Shown: positions 8,553 through 17,256, numbered from the stretch's first letter. The stretch: 46,024 nt of DNA from JAZDLX01 sp964538455 (GCA_964538455.1 CAZIDZ010000023.1:1-46024); one strand, 5' to 3'. Numbers and translations: made by a program. The notes: generated by a model not told the origin, from the letters alone.

Positions 8553-10276
8553 GACGGCTTTTCGCGCCTCTTGTCCTGATTCTGCTGCTTTCGCTCTCGC
8601 CGATTCAGGTCCAGGCCCAGACTCCCCAAAGCGGAAGCTCCACCGGAACGCAGCAGGAGCTTTCGGACGACCAGCTCCGCCAGCAGATGGAGATGATCAA
8701 ATCGATCCGCGAGAACGTGGGGCTTTTCGGCGAAATCTATCGCCAGGTGTCGACGCGCTACGTGGATGCGATCAACCCGGAAGGCTTCCTCAAAGCGGGC
8801 ATCGACGGGATGCTGGGGACGCTCGACCCCTACACGGAGTACATCGAGCCGGAGAACACGAGCGATCTGCGAATCATGTCGATGGGGCATTACGGGGGCG
8901 TTGGGATGCAGATCGGGACCCGTGGACCGGACCGCATCCTGACCGTGATCTCACCCATCGAGGGCACCCCGGCCTGGCGTCTTGGGCTGCGCGCGGGCGA
9001 CCAGATCCTCGAGATCGACGGGAAACCGACGGCCGGATTCAGCACCTCGGATGCGGCGGACAAGCTCCGCGGACCGGCGGGCACGCAGGTGACGATCAAA
9101 GTGCGCCGCCAGGGAGTGGACAAGCTGCTCTCGTACACGATCACCCGTGAGGAGATCAAGGTCAACGACGTCAGTTACGCGGGCATCATCGACGATGGCG
9201 TCGGCTATGTCCGGCTGACGCGGTTCAGCCGCAGCGCGGGGGACGAGGTCCGCTCGGCAGTGGGAGATCTGCTTCAACAGGGGATGAAGGGGATGATCCT
9301 TGACCTTCGCAGCAACCCCGGCGGGCTACTGCCGGAGGCCCTGTCGGTTGCGGAAAACTTCGTCAAGCCCGGCGACCTGATCGTGACCACACGCGGCCGG
9401 GACCCGAAGGATGTGGTCGAATACCGCTCCGAAGGAACGCCGTCGCTGCCGGAGAACATCCCGCTGATCGTGCTGATCAACGAGGGCAGCGCATCGGCCA
9501 GCGAAATCGTCGCCGGTGCGATCCAAGACCTGGACCGGGGCGTGATCGTCGGCAAGACCTCGTTCGGCAAGGGGCTGGTGCAGTCGGTGATCAACTTCCG
9601 CGACGGCACGGCGTTGAGGATCACCACTGCCAAGTACTACACACCGTCCGGCCGGTTGATTCAAAAGGTGGATTATTTCTCGGATAATCAATCGATTATC
9701 CATACGCCGAAGGCTGGGGATGAGGACACGCTGTTCACCACCGAGAGGGGTCGCGAGGTGAAGGCGCACGGCGGCATCGAGCCGGACATCACCGTCGACC
9801 TGCCGGACGTGGGACAACTCACGATTGCGCTCTGGCAGGAGGACGCGTTCTTCGATTACGCCAACAAGTACGCGGGCAGCCACTCAGACCTGTCGGGGTG
9901 GACGGTGTCGGATGATATGTACAACGGGTTCATCGACTACTTGAAAAAACAGGATTTCAACTGGGAAAGCTCGGTGACGCACAGCCTCGAGGACCTGCAC
10001 AAGGAAGCGGTTGAGCAGGGGCTCGACGCCACATTCATGAAGGAACTGGGCGACCTTGAAACAGCCGCGAAAAGTGCGGACGAAGCTGAATTCAACAAAG
10101 AGGAACCGGACCTTCGCGTCCGCCTTGGGATTGAGCTGGCGTCGGTGATTTCCGGCAACGCCGGACGGACACAGGCGGCGATCTCCCACGATCAGCAAGT
10201 GCTGGAGGCGGTCAAAGTGCTGAAAGAGGGCACCCTGTACGCGGCCGCCCTGGCACCCGCCACAACCCCGAACTGA
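8549..10276 (+). CDS. ctpA: S41-family C-terminal processing protease
   Basis: Periplasmic carboxyl-terminal protease of the CtpA/Prc type, 575 residues. Residues 1-24 are a signal peptide (cleavage near VQAQ). A PDZ domain spans about 112-190 (GTPAWRLGLRAGDQILEIDG). The S41 catalytic domain spans about 205-375, with LDLRSNPGGLLPEAL, Ser316 in GSASASE and Lys341 in SFGKG. The Ser-Lys spacing of 25 equals that of E. coli Prc. The C-terminal 180 residues are alpha-helical and not assigned. The start overlaps the lgt stop (ATGA). Likely roles are processing of exported or envelope proteins. A terminator lies about 125 bases downstream. Confidence 0.95.
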   Translation: MRRLFAPLVLILLLSLSPIQVQAQTPQSGSSTGTQQELSDDQLRQQMEMIKSIRENVGLFGEIYRQVSTRYVDAINPEGFLKAGIDGMLGTLDPYTEYIEPENTSDLRIMSMGHYGGVGMQIGTRGPDRILTVISPIEGTPAWRLGLRAGDQILEIDGKPTAGFSTSDAADKLRGPAGTQVTIKVRRQGVDKLLSYTITREEIKVNDVSYAGIIDDGVGYVRLTRFSRSAGDEVRSAVGDLLQQGMKGMILDLRSNPGGLLPEALSVAENFVKPGDLIVTTRGRDPKDVVEYRSEGTPSLPENIPLIVLINEGSASASEIVAGAIQDLDRGVIVGKTSFGKGLVQSVINFRDGTALRITTAKYYTPSGRLIQKVDYFSDNQSIIHTPKAGDEDTLFTTERGREVKAHGGIEPDITVDLPDVGQLTIALWQEDAFFDYANKYAGSHSDLSGWTVSDDMYNGFIDYLKKQDFNWESSVTHSLEDLHKEAVEQGLDATFMKELGDLETAAKSADEAEFNKEEPDLRVRLGIELASVISGNAGRTQAAISHDQQVLEAVKVLKEGTLYAAALAPATTPN

Positions 10277-10400
10277 CCGTCTCCCGGGGAGAATGGCGCG
10301 GCTTGAAGTACAGCCAGTGTGCGCTGGATCACAAAATAGTGAGTGTTGCGGGGTTATGCTCCCGTTGAATCCGCTTTCGTCGGCCGGCCCCGATGAAGGC

Positions 10401-10451
10401 AGCGTTTGCCCGTTCATGCGTTACCTCCTCCACGCTGAACGGGCGCTTTTT
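10401..10451 (+). terminator. terminator after lgt-ctp
   Basis: GCCCGTTCA pairs with TGAACGGGC, with a further GCG/CGC pairing across a one-base bulge, followed by a run of five T at 10447-10451. It closes the lgt-ctp operon. Confidence 0.75.
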
Positions 10452-10534
10452 ATCTGGACTTTGGGTCAACACGTGTTGGAGCAGTCATCCTGCCGTCCCG
10501 GTTTGTAAGGACATGCCGACCTCGAACGACCGCC

Positions 10535-10563
10535 TTGCCCGTTCTACCCGCGGGGAGTATATT
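10535..10563 (+). promoter_or_regulatory. promoter of the PseG-like gene
   Basis: TTGCCC, 17 bases, TATATT followed by TTG. The -10 ends 27 bases before the start codon. One of the clearest members of the shared promoter class. Confidence 0.65.
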
Positions 10564-10590
10564 TTGCCCAACCAAACGGAGGAGGCTTCC

Positions 10591-11745
10591 ATGGGGGCGA
10601 TCAGGGCCTGGATACGCGCAACAAACGACATGGGATACGGTTCCCTGCACCTGCTCAGGGCCCAGGCTCTGGCGGAAGCCGCCGCCCGTGAGGGGATCGA
10701 CGCGATCACGCTGCTGCTGGATCGCGCCGGGAGCGAACGGATCGGCTCTGAACTGCCGAACGGGGTGGCGGTGGAGACGATGGAGGGATTGACACCGGAG
10801 CAGGAAGCCGAAGCTATCGCCATTAAAATCAAAGAATTCGTTCCGAGACGGATTGACTCAGGCCACAAGCGGCCGCTGGTTTACCTGCTGGGTGGCGGAT
10901 TCGACCCGGACTATCAGCGGGCGATCTGGCGGGCGGGCGCCGAAGTGGTGCTGATCGCCGACGATCCGGTGCCGACCTGGGCGGACTGGTTTGTGCTGCC
11001 GAAACCGTACGCGGGAGAGGTCAGCATCGAGAGCAGGAGCGGCTACACCCGTTTCCTCCGCGGCTCGCACTACGCACCGCTGCGCTTCGCCTCGATGAAG
11101 GCGATCTACAGGAACAGCGAGCACCGCACTTTCGCCCGGAAATACGCGATCGCGACGGAAAATCTGGACCTGGAGTGGCTTGGCAGGATCGCCGGGGTGC
11201 TGGCGAAGCTTGAGGCCCCGGCGGTCGCCAAGGACTGGAAACCGGCGCTGAAGCTGCTGCCCTCCGTCGAGTGTCCCCCGGATGATGAGCTGCGGAAAGC
11301 GGTGGGGGATGCCAGCGGTTTGGACGTTTCGATCGCGAAGGACCGGAAGCATGTGATCGGGGAAATGCTCGAAGTGGACCTGCTGTTTTCCGCGGACAAC
11401 ACGATCCTGCAGGAGGCGCTCGCGCTGGGAACAGTCCGGATCGCCCTTCCGCGGAAAGGGCTCGAGGGCGAAGACCGGATGGTGGACCACCTGGTTCGCC
11501 GGGAAGCGTCGCTACCGTTGCCGGGGCTGAAGTCGCCGGAGCTGGATGGCCAACTGCAGGCGGCGCTGCTCCGCGCCAGTTTTGATCCGGCGTGGCGGCG
11601 CGGACAGAACCGCATCGGGCAGTACCTGTGCGACGGGATCGGCAGCGTTCGCCTCATTCGCCAGACGGCCTTCGGGGCTTACGCCGTACCGCAAAACCTG
11701 GTGCGCTATTTCGAACCTGCGGACCCGATGCTGCGCGAGATCTGA
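10591..11745 (+). CDS. PseG/SpsG-like GT-B fold protein
   Basis: 384 residues resembling PseG/SpsG, GT-B fold enzymes that remove UDP from UDP-linked amino sugars during nonulosonic-acid synthesis. Similarities are the N-terminal IRATNDMGYGSLHLLRAQAL, the mid-protein HYAPLR and the late SADNTILQEALALGTVRIALPR, which resembles the GxTxxEALxxGxP block. The usual GxGHxxR motif is altered to GYGSLHLLR, so the catalytic His is displaced or lost and the reaction may differ. No pse or neu genes lie nearby; it stands alone between a promoter and a terminator. The ATG at 10591 is chosen because GGAGGAGG precedes it. Function beyond the fold is uncertain. Confidence 0.6.
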   Translation: MGAIRAWIRATNDMGYGSLHLLRAQALAEAAAREGIDAITLLLDRAGSERIGSELPNGVAVETMEGLTPEQEAEAIAIKIKEFVPRRIDSGHKRPLVYLLGGGFDPDYQRAIWRAGAEVVLIADDPVPTWADWFVLPKPYAGEVSIESRSGYTRFLRGSHYAPLRFASMKAIYRNSEHRTFARKYAIATENLDLEWLGRIAGVLAKLEAPAVAKDWKPALKLLPSVECPPDDELRKAVGDASGLDVSIAKDRKHVIGEMLEVDLLFSADNTILQEALALGTVRIALPRKGLEGEDRMVDHLVRREASLPLPGLKSPELDGQLQAALLRASFDPAWRRGQNRIGQYLCDGIGSVRLIRQTAFGAYAVPQNLVRYFEPADPMLREI

Positions 11746-11770
11746 AGCTACCGACGCCCCCAGGATTGAT

Positions 11771-11803
11771 GCCGCCCCGGACTCCCGGGACGGCCGTTTT
11801 TTT
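11771..11803 (+). terminator. terminator after the PseG-like gene
   Basis: GCCGCCCCGG pairs with CCGGGACGGC (one mismatch) with a 4-base loop, followed after CG by seven T. Confidence 0.85.
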
Positions 11804-11818
11804 ATCGTCGGGTCGCGT

Positions 11819-11848
11819 TTGTTCCGACCGGGCTCCCGCGTCTACCTT
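11819..11848 (+). promoter_or_regulatory. promoter of the antiporter-EIIA pair
   Basis: TTGTTC, 18 bases, TACCTT followed by GC; the start codon lies 31 bases further on. No Shine-Dalgarno sequence precedes that ATG. Confidence 0.55.
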
Positions 11849-11879
11849 GCTGTCAGGTGCCACCTACATCACGTGACAC

Positions 11880-13118
11880 ATGACATTCGTCCTCAACGAG
11901 CTGTTTGATCTTGGCGCAGCGATCCTGCTCGGCCTGCTCGGTGGGAAACTCGCCCACCGGGTCAAAATCCCGCGTGTTACCGGCTACCTGCTCATCGGCC
12001 TGCTGCTCGGCCCTTCCAGCACCGGGATGATTACCGGCAGCATGGTCGAAAACCTGGGTGTGATCAACGATGTTGCGCTGGGCCTGATCCTTTTCGCCAT
12101 CGGGAACGAGTTTGAGTGGTCGCATCTGCGGCGGGTGGGTATCCGCGCCCTGATGAGGCTTGCGATCTACGAAACGATCGGCGCGTTCGTTGTTGTCGGC
12201 GGCGGTTTTCTGCTGCTCGGCCATGATCTCGTGTTTGCGATGCTCGCGGGAACGGCGGCGGTGGCGACGGCTCCGGCGGCGACGCTGCTGGTGGTTCGCG
12301 AATACCACACCCGGGGGCCGCTGACGGACCGGCTGCTCGCGCTGGTGGCGGTGAACAACCTGATCGCACTCGGTCTGTTCAGGCTGATCAAGGGGCTGAT
12401 GAACCTGGAGGCGGGGATCGAACCCGCGCTCGCGCTGCTCACACCGGTGTACGAGCTGGTGGTCTCGATCGCTCTCGGCTACCTGCTCGGCAAATTGCTG
12501 AGCATCTGGGAATCGCGGATCGACGAACTGTCCGAACTGCTGCTGGTGACCATCGGGATCATTCTGCTCGGCACCGGCCTGGGGCAGCTGCTGCATCTTT
12601 CGCCGATGCTGGTGGCGATGGTCGCCGGGGCGACAGTGGCCAACAGCTCCTATCTGCACCGGCTGATCTATGTCGAACAGCGGCAGCTCGAGCAGCCGCT
12701 TTACATCGCGTTCTTCGTACTCGCGGGAAGCACGCTTCGCCTCGACGTCCTGCCGCAAATGGGGATTGCGGGGCTGGTGTACCTGTTCGGCCGGACGTTT
12801 GGAAAGATCGGCGGCGTGTGGCTCGCGGGACGGCGCTACCGGAGGGAGTTCCCCGCGATTTCGAACTACCTCGGGATGACGCTGCTCTGCCAGGCGGGTG
12901 TCGCCATCGGGATCGCTTACGAGGTGAAAGATACCTTCCCGGAGGTGGGAATGCTGCTGACGACGGTGGTGCTCGCCACGGTGGTCGTCAACGAAACAGC
13001 GGGACCCTTCCTCGTTCGGCTGGGCTTGGATCTGGCGGGCGAAATCCCGTCGGAATCGGAAATCCATGAGCTGGAGGGGGTGAACCTCGCCGGGACCGCC
13101 GAAGGGGATGGTTCATGA
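11880..13118 (+). CDS. CPA2-type cation/proton antiporter
   Basis: Monovalent cation/proton antiporter of the KefB/CPA2 class, 412 residues with about 12 hydrophobic segments, exchanging Na+ or K+ for H+ at the inner membrane. The first helices are typical (FDLGAAILLGLLGGKLAHRV, then TGYLLIGLLLGPS). Usual CPA2 proteins carry a TrkA-N domain after the membrane part; here there is none and the protein ends about 30 residues after the last helix. The next gene overlaps it by ATGA and supplies an EIIA domain, which suggests that regulation is provided in trans. The ATG has no Shine-Dalgarno. Ion choice cannot be told. Confidence 0.85.
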   Translation: MTFVLNELFDLGAAILLGLLGGKLAHRVKIPRVTGYLLIGLLLGPSSTGMITGSMVENLGVINDVALGLILFAIGNEFEWSHLRRVGIRALMRLAIYETIGAFVVVGGGFLLLGHDLVFAMLAGTAAVATAPAATLLVVREYHTRGPLTDRLLALVAVNNLIALGLFRLIKGLMNLEAGIEPALALLTPVYELVVSIALGYLLGKLLSIWESRIDELSELLLVTIGIILLGTGLGQLLHLSPMLVAMVAGATVANSSYLHRLIYVEQRQLEQPLYIAFFVLAGSTLRLDVLPQMGIAGLVYLFGRTFGKIGGVWLAGRRYRREFPAISNYLGMTLLCQAGVAIGIAYEVKDTFPEVGMLLTTVVLATVVVNETAGPFLVRLGLDLAGEIPSESEIHELEGVNLAGTAEGDGS

Positions 13119-13747
13119 CCGCGCCGCCCGCCGTGGCCGGAGAGCTGATCGCCCCCAGCGGCCAGCTTACGGCTTACCAGATGGGGATCGGCATCGTGGT
13201 CGCGCTGGTGGCCGTGCTTCTGGTGGAACTATTGACGCGAACCCTCCACCGTTTTTCCAGCCGGCCGGTGCTGACGCGCGCGATGGTCGGTGTACCGGAA
13301 ATCCATCAGCTCAAGGCGCGCACACGGGAGGGGGCGATCCGCGAGTTGGTCGAGGTCGCCGCACGCATTCTGCGCTGGCCCAGCGAGCCGGTGCTGCTCA
13401 AGGGGGTGCTGCGGCGGGAGGCGCAGATGGCGACGGGGCTGGTGCACGGCATTTCGGTTCCGCACGCGCGGTATCCGAAGCTGGACCGCTCCCTCGTGCT
13501 ATTCGCGAGAAGCCAGGCCGGGATTGAGTGGGAGTGCTTTGACGGCACGCCCGCGAAAATGATCTTTCTGATCCTCACCCCCGAGGAGGATGAACACGTC
13601 CAGTTGCAGATGCTGGCGGAGATCGGACACTGCGCGGACAGTCCCGCCTGTCTTGAAATCCTGAAGAACGCCAGGGATTGCCGAGCGGTCACCCGTGCGA
13701 TCGAGCGGGCGAACCGCTTTCGAACAGGGTCCGGCGCGGACGAATAA
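13115..13747 (+). CDS. membrane-anchored PTS EIIA (fructose/nitrogen type) domain protein
   Basis: 210 residues: one transmembrane helix (about 22-42, GIGIVVALVAVLLVELL) followed by a cytoplasmic PTS EIIA type-2 domain (about 65-205). The phosphorylatable His is His117 in GLVHGISVPHAR, matching the IPHGR site of EIIA-Fru and EIIA-Ntr, with TPEEDEHVQLQMLAEI as the next conserved block. No sugar permease component is present. The ATGA overlap with the antiporter argues that the two proteins act together, the EIIA probably as a phosphorylation-dependent regulator of ion flux. EI and HPr are not in the window. Confidence 0.82.
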   Translation: MTAPPAVAGELIAPSGQLTAYQMGIGIVVALVAVLLVELLTRTLHRFSSRPVLTRAMVGVPEIHQLKARTREGAIRELVEVAARILRWPSEPVLLKGVLRREAQMATGLVHGISVPHARYPKLDRSLVLFARSQAGIEWECFDGTPAKMIFLILTPEEDEHVQLQMLAEIGHCADSPACLEILKNARDCRAVTRAIERANRFRTGSGADE

Positions 13748-13762
13748 CCGAGGGCCGGAACC

Positions 13763-13791
13763 TTTACGGGCGTCCGGGGCGAACGTACCTT
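13763..13791 (+). promoter_or_regulatory. leaderless promoter of rsmI
   Basis: TTTACG, 17 bases, TACCTT followed by TG. The last -10 base lies seven positions before the A of the rsmI start codon, the usual place of the transcription start, so a leaderless mRNA is expected. Confidence 0.6.
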
Positions 13792-13797
13792 TGCACC

Positions 13798-14658
13798 ATG
13801 ACCGCCCGCGATCCAGCATCACAGCCGCCCTGGGAGGGAGTGCAGGACAGCCTCCAGCGAGGGGGGCTCTACGTCGTTGCGACCCCGATCGGAAACATGG
13901 CTGATTTCAGTCCCCGGGGGGCCTGGGCGCTCGCCCACGTGGACCGGATCGCCGCCGAGGACACCCGGCACACCGGCCTGCTGCTCGCCCGCCACGGGAT
14001 CCAGACGCCGATGGCGCCCTACCACGAGCACAACGCGCAACGGATGCTGCCGCGGTTGATTGCCGAGTTGAAAGCGGGGCGGACACTTGCGCTGGTCAGC
14101 GACGCGGGCACGCCGGGAATCTCGGATCCGGGCTACCGGCTGATCGCTGAGGCGGTGGAGCAGGGGATCGCGGTGGTCCCCGTTCCCGGGGCGAGCAGCA
14201 TCCTTGCGGCGCTGATCTCGGCGGGACTCCCGATGAACCGGTTCGCGTTTGAAGGCTTCCTGCCGAGGAAAAAGGGCCGTCAGACGCGGCTCGGAGAATT
14301 GGCTCAGGAGACGCGCACCCTGGTGATCTTCGAATCGCCGCTGCGCGCCGGAAAGACGCTCGGAGATCTGGCTCATGCGCTCGGGCCCGGGCGGCGCGCC
14401 GCAATCTGCCGCGAGTTGACCAAAGCCTTCGAGGAGACGGTGCGCGGTACGCTCGGCGAATTGGCGGAACGGTACGCGAAATCGCCGCCCAAGGGTGAAA
14501 TCGTGCTTGTCATCGAGGGGCTCACACGGCGGGAGCGGCGCGGGGAGGCGGCGGCCCGAACAGTGGAACCCGGAGCGAGCGAAGATCATGCAACCGGCGA
14601 GGGGGATCGGCAACGTCCGGGCAAAGCGAAACGCGAGAGCAGGGGGAGACGGGGATGA
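13798..14658 (+). CDS. rsmI: 16S rRNA (cytidine(1402)-2'-O)-methyltransferase
   Basis: SAM-dependent tetrapyrrole-methylase-fold enzyme that 2'-O-methylates C1402 in the 16S rRNA decoding centre. 286 residues, normal size. Motifs in order: YVVATPIGN (about 25-33), AAEDTRHT, LVSDAGTPGISDPGY, VPVPGASS and FEGFLPRKKGRQ, followed by IFESPLRAGKTL. The last 40 residues are a charged Arg/Glu-rich tail of low complexity. The start is the ATG at 13798, which has no Shine-Dalgarno but sits exactly where a leaderless transcript would begin. It overlaps the lipid-kinase gene by ATGA. Confidence 0.95.
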   Translation: MTARDPASQPPWEGVQDSLQRGGLYVVATPIGNMADFSPRGAWALAHVDRIAAEDTRHTGLLLARHGIQTPMAPYHEHNAQRMLPRLIAELKAGRTLALVSDAGTPGISDPGYRLIAEAVEQGIAVVPVPGASSILAALISAGLPMNRFAFEGFLPRKKGRQTRLGELAQETRTLVIFESPLRAGKTLGDLAHALGPGRRAAICRELTKAFEETVRGTLGELAERYAKSPPKGEIVLVIEGLTRRERRGEAAARTVEPGASEDHATGEGDRQRPGKAKRESRGRRG

Positions 14659-15572
14659 GCGGGGCGGATGAGACGGGTGCTCAGCGGGTGCGTGTGCTGT
14701 TCAATCCAAAGTCGGGTGTGGGCACCTCGATCGAGGACGTCCGCTATGCCCTGCAGCGCCACTGGGACGTGAAGGGCATCGATCTCACCTACCAGGTTTC
14801 GCTGAGCAAAGAAGACGGGATCGCGAAGGCGCGCCGCGCCGTGGACGAGGGAGTGGACACAATCATTGTCCTCGGGGGAGACGGCATGGTCAACTCGATC
14901 GGCGGCGTGCTGATCGGCAGCGAAACCGCCCTGGCCGTCGTTCCCACCGGTTCGGGGAACGGTTTTGCCCGCCATTTCGACATTCCGCTGGCGATGGACA
15001 AAGCGTCCGCCGCGTTGAGAGATGGCCACCGTCTGCCGATCGACGTCGGTTTTCTCGATGACGCGCCTTTTTTTGTCACGTGCAGTCTCGCCTGGGATGC
15101 GGACCTGGTCAAGGGATTCGAAGAGTTCCCGATCCGTGGGGTGTTGCCCTACGTGTTCGCGGGGATCTACCACTGGTTCACTTACCACCCTCAGAAGTTC
15201 ATCCTTGCCCTCGACGGCGACGAGCTGTTGCTCGACAAACCGATGCTGCTGACGGTCGCCAACATGACGCAGTACGGCGGCGGGGCGCGGATCGCACCGA
15301 CGGCCCGGCCTGACGACGGCCTGCTCGAACTGATCGCCGCCGCGAAACCGGAACCGATTCAGTTTGTCCGTGATATACATCGCCTTTTCGACGGAACCAT
15401 CGAACAGATGGAGAGCGTGCTCACCCGGCGGTTCAAGAAAATGACAGTCAGCCGGGAGCATCCGGCCGCGGTGCAACTGGACGGCGAGCTGCTTGACAAA
15501 GGGAGGGAGTTCACCATCGAGGTGCGGGAGGAAGCGCTTCAGGTGATCGTTCCGAATAGCAAGAACCGGTAG
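14655..15572 (+). CDS. diacylglycerol-kinase-family lipid kinase
   Basis: 305-residue soluble protein of the DAGK catalytic/YegS/BmrU family, which phosphorylates diacylglycerol or related lipids at the inner membrane. The N-terminus has VLFNPKSGVG; the nucleotide loop is IIVLGGDGMVNSIGG (GGDG motif) followed by VVPTGSGNGFARHFDIP, the PxGTxNDFAR equivalent. The C-terminal beta domain contains NMTQYGGGARIAPTARPDDGLLEL and ends in VQLDGELLDKG, where DGE is the usual last motif. It is translationally coupled to rsmI through ATGA. Substrate identity cannot be told. Confidence 0.92.
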   Translation: MSGADETGAQRVRVLFNPKSGVGTSIEDVRYALQRHWDVKGIDLTYQVSLSKEDGIAKARRAVDEGVDTIIVLGGDGMVNSIGGVLIGSETALAVVPTGSGNGFARHFDIPLAMDKASAALRDGHRLPIDVGFLDDAPFFVTCSLAWDADLVKGFEEFPIRGVLPYVFAGIYHWFTYHPQKFILALDGDELLLDKPMLLTVANMTQYGGGARIAPTARPDDGLLELIAAAKPEPIQFVRDIHRLFDGTIEQMESVLTRRFKKMTVSREHPAAVQLDGELLDKGREFTIEVREEALQVIVPNSKNR

Positions 15573-15594
15573 CGCCGATTCGTCTCGCCGAATC

Positions 15595-15623
15595 TTGTCC
15601 AATGCCGAACCGAAGCCTACCTT
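15595..15623 (+). promoter_or_regulatory. promoter of the TPR-TlpA gene
   Basis: TTGTCC, 17 bases, TACCTT. The predicted transcription start is near 15630. An in-frame ATG at 15602 falls inside the spacer and is therefore not used. Confidence 0.6.
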
Positions 15624-15670
15624 CCTTTTTGCACATGAACCGGAAGATTTCGAAACGGGAGAGCCCCACC

Positions 15671-17173
15671 GTGAAAAACACAACCCTGGCCGTTCTTATC
15701 GCGGCGCTGGCCTTCGGCGTTCTCGCCTCCGGCTGCGCTACCGAGAAATACACCCCGAGCAAACAGGTCCAGTCCCTCTGGCAGCAACACCCGATGCCGT
15801 TTACGAAGAACAACTCCCGGGCCGCGCTGGAAGATGCTGAGAAGCTGCTCGCCAGACACCCGAAGGACTTTCAGCTTCAGCTCTATGTCGTCGAGCGGAA
15901 GAGCGAAGTCGATTACGATTCCACCGTTGACGAATACCAGGCGAAGCTCGCCGCAAAACCGGGCGATCCGCGCACGATGCTGCTCGAGGCGCTGGCGGTG
16001 GGCGGGCGCAACCGGATGGCGGACAGCCTGCGCAAAGCGGTCGCACTCGCGCCAAACGATCCCTACATCCTGAGCTACACAGCGCTTGCGCTGCTGCGCA
16101 GCCGTCCCGCCGATCCCGACCAGGCATTCACCGACGCGCAGCAGGCGGTGCAGATTGCACCGGAGCTGGCCGAAACGCACAATGCGCTCTCCGCCGTTCT
16201 CCTTGAGCAGAACAAGTTTGACGAGGCGATCGCGGAAGCGGACAAGGCGATCGAGTTCGCGCCGTGGAATTACGATCCGGTGCGCAAGAAGGCGATAGCC
16301 CTGGAGCTGCTAGGAAAGGGAGACGAAGGGTTGGCGTTGATGGAGGATTTCGCCGAGGTGCAGCCGCTCAACAGCTTGCTGCTGTACGACCTGGAGCAGC
16401 GCTACGAGAAGAAGGGGACGCTCGATAAGATGATCAGCCTCAAGGTTGCGGCGGCCGAGGCGGACCCCCAGGAAGGGTGGGCATGGCTGGATGTCAACGA
16501 CCTGTACAAACGGCTCGGACAGTACGACGAGGCGGTCGGCGCGCTGGAAAAGGCGCTTGCGAACGACTTCTACGATCTCGACCTGATTGAGGCGCAGATG
16601 GACGACGCGGCGAAGAAGGCGCTGTCGGGAAATCCGCGCTGGGCAGCTCTGAAAAAGGCGATGCTGGACAAGCGCAAAGCCACGGAGCAGGAGCGGCGCA
16701 CCGATGCGCTGAGCGATCGCATGGACACCCCGGCCCCCGATTTCACCGCTCGGACATTCGACGGCAAAGAGGTCAAGCTCTCCGATCTGCGCGGGCAGGT
16801 AGTGGTGCTCGACTTCTGGGCGACCTGGTGCGGACCGTGCAAGATGACGATCCCGCGCCTGAAAGCGCTGCACAAGTCGGGTGTGAAGGCCACGATGGTG
16901 AGCGTGGACGTCTGGGAGCGGGTTCCCGACGAGCATCGGCCCGAGTACGTCGGTGGTTTCGCGACGAAAGAGGGGATGACGTGGAATGTCTGGCTCGGAC
17001 CGAACAGCGCGGCGGACGCGTTCAAAGTGCGCGGCATCCCGACCTTCATAGTAATAGACAAACAGGGTGTGATCCGCTACGAGGTCATCGGCTATGTGGC
17101 CTTCCTCGATGAGACGCTCGGCTGGATGGTCGAGGACGCGGCGAAGGGCGATCAGGTGGCGTTGGCGAAGTAG
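15671..17173 (+). CDS. TPR-repeat lipoprotein with C-terminal thioredoxin (TlpA-like) domain
   Basis: Predicted envelope lipoprotein of 500 residues. The GTG at 15671 gives a clean lipoprotein signal (VKNTTLAVLIAALAFGVLAS then GC) and has GGGAGA upstream; an ATG at 15635 would only lengthen the n-region. Residues about 45-345 hold TPR-like helical repeats (YILSYTALALL, AETHNALSAVLLEQNKFDEA, YKRLGQYDEAVGALEKAL). Residues about 355-495 are a redoxin/TlpA domain: APDFTARTFDGKEVKLSDLR, then FWATWCGPCKM with the CGPC active site at 387-390, and RGIPTFIVIDKQG with the cis-Pro. It likely reduces disulfides of periplasmic partners held by the TPR part. It is monocistronic and followed by two repeat elements. 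Confidence 0.88.
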   Translation: MKNTTLAVLIAALAFGVLASGCATEKYTPSKQVQSLWQQHPMPFTKNNSRAALEDAEKLLARHPKDFQLQLYVVERKSEVDYDSTVDEYQAKLAAKPGDPRTMLLEALAVGGRNRMADSLRKAVALAPNDPYILSYTALALLRSRPADPDQAFTDAQQAVQIAPELAETHNALSAVLLEQNKFDEAIAEADKAIEFAPWNYDPVRKKAIALELLGKGDEGLALMEDFAEVQPLNSLLLYDLEQRYEKKGTLDKMISLKVAAAEADPQEGWAWLDVNDLYKRLGQYDEAVGALEKALANDFYDLDLIEAQMDDAAKKALSGNPRWAALKKAMLDKRKATEQERRTDALSDRMDTPAPDFTARTFDGKEVKLSDLRGQVVVLDFWATWCGPCKMTIPRLKALHKSGVKATMVSVDVWERVPDEHRPEYVGGFATKEGMTWNVWLGPNSAADAFKVRGIPTFIVIDKQGVIRYEVIGYVAFLDETLGWMVEDAAKGDQVALAK

Positions 17174-17191
17174 AAAAAGAGTGACAGTAAC
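17174..17191 (+). repeat. solo arm of the GTGACAGTAAC hairpin family
   Basis: AAAAAGAGTGACAGTAAC directly after the TlpA-like gene's stop, identical over 18 bases to one arm of the 29 bp hairpin at 35219-35309. Its pairing arm is absent here. Confidence 0.7.
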
Positions 17192-17204
17192 TAATTTTTC
17201 ATCT

Positions 17205-17256
17205 GGGACAGCATACTCACAATCCTGAACAACAGGGATTGTGAGTATACTGTCCC
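17205..17256 (+). repeat. 3'-end palindrome, copy 1
   Basis: A 21 bp stem with one mismatch (left arm GGGACAGCATACTCACAATCC) and a 10-base loop TGAACAACAG, followed by five T. It lies 31 bases after the TlpA-like gene's stop and could terminate that transcript. Same family as 20962-21013, 26394-26447 and 45454-45504. Confidence 0.85.

Noticed and set aside
11853..13067. A 404-codon minus-strand frame opposite the antiporter gene
   Set aside because: Translation is Arg/Gln/His-rich and hydrophilic, the mirror of a membrane-protein gene; no ribosome binding site or family match.
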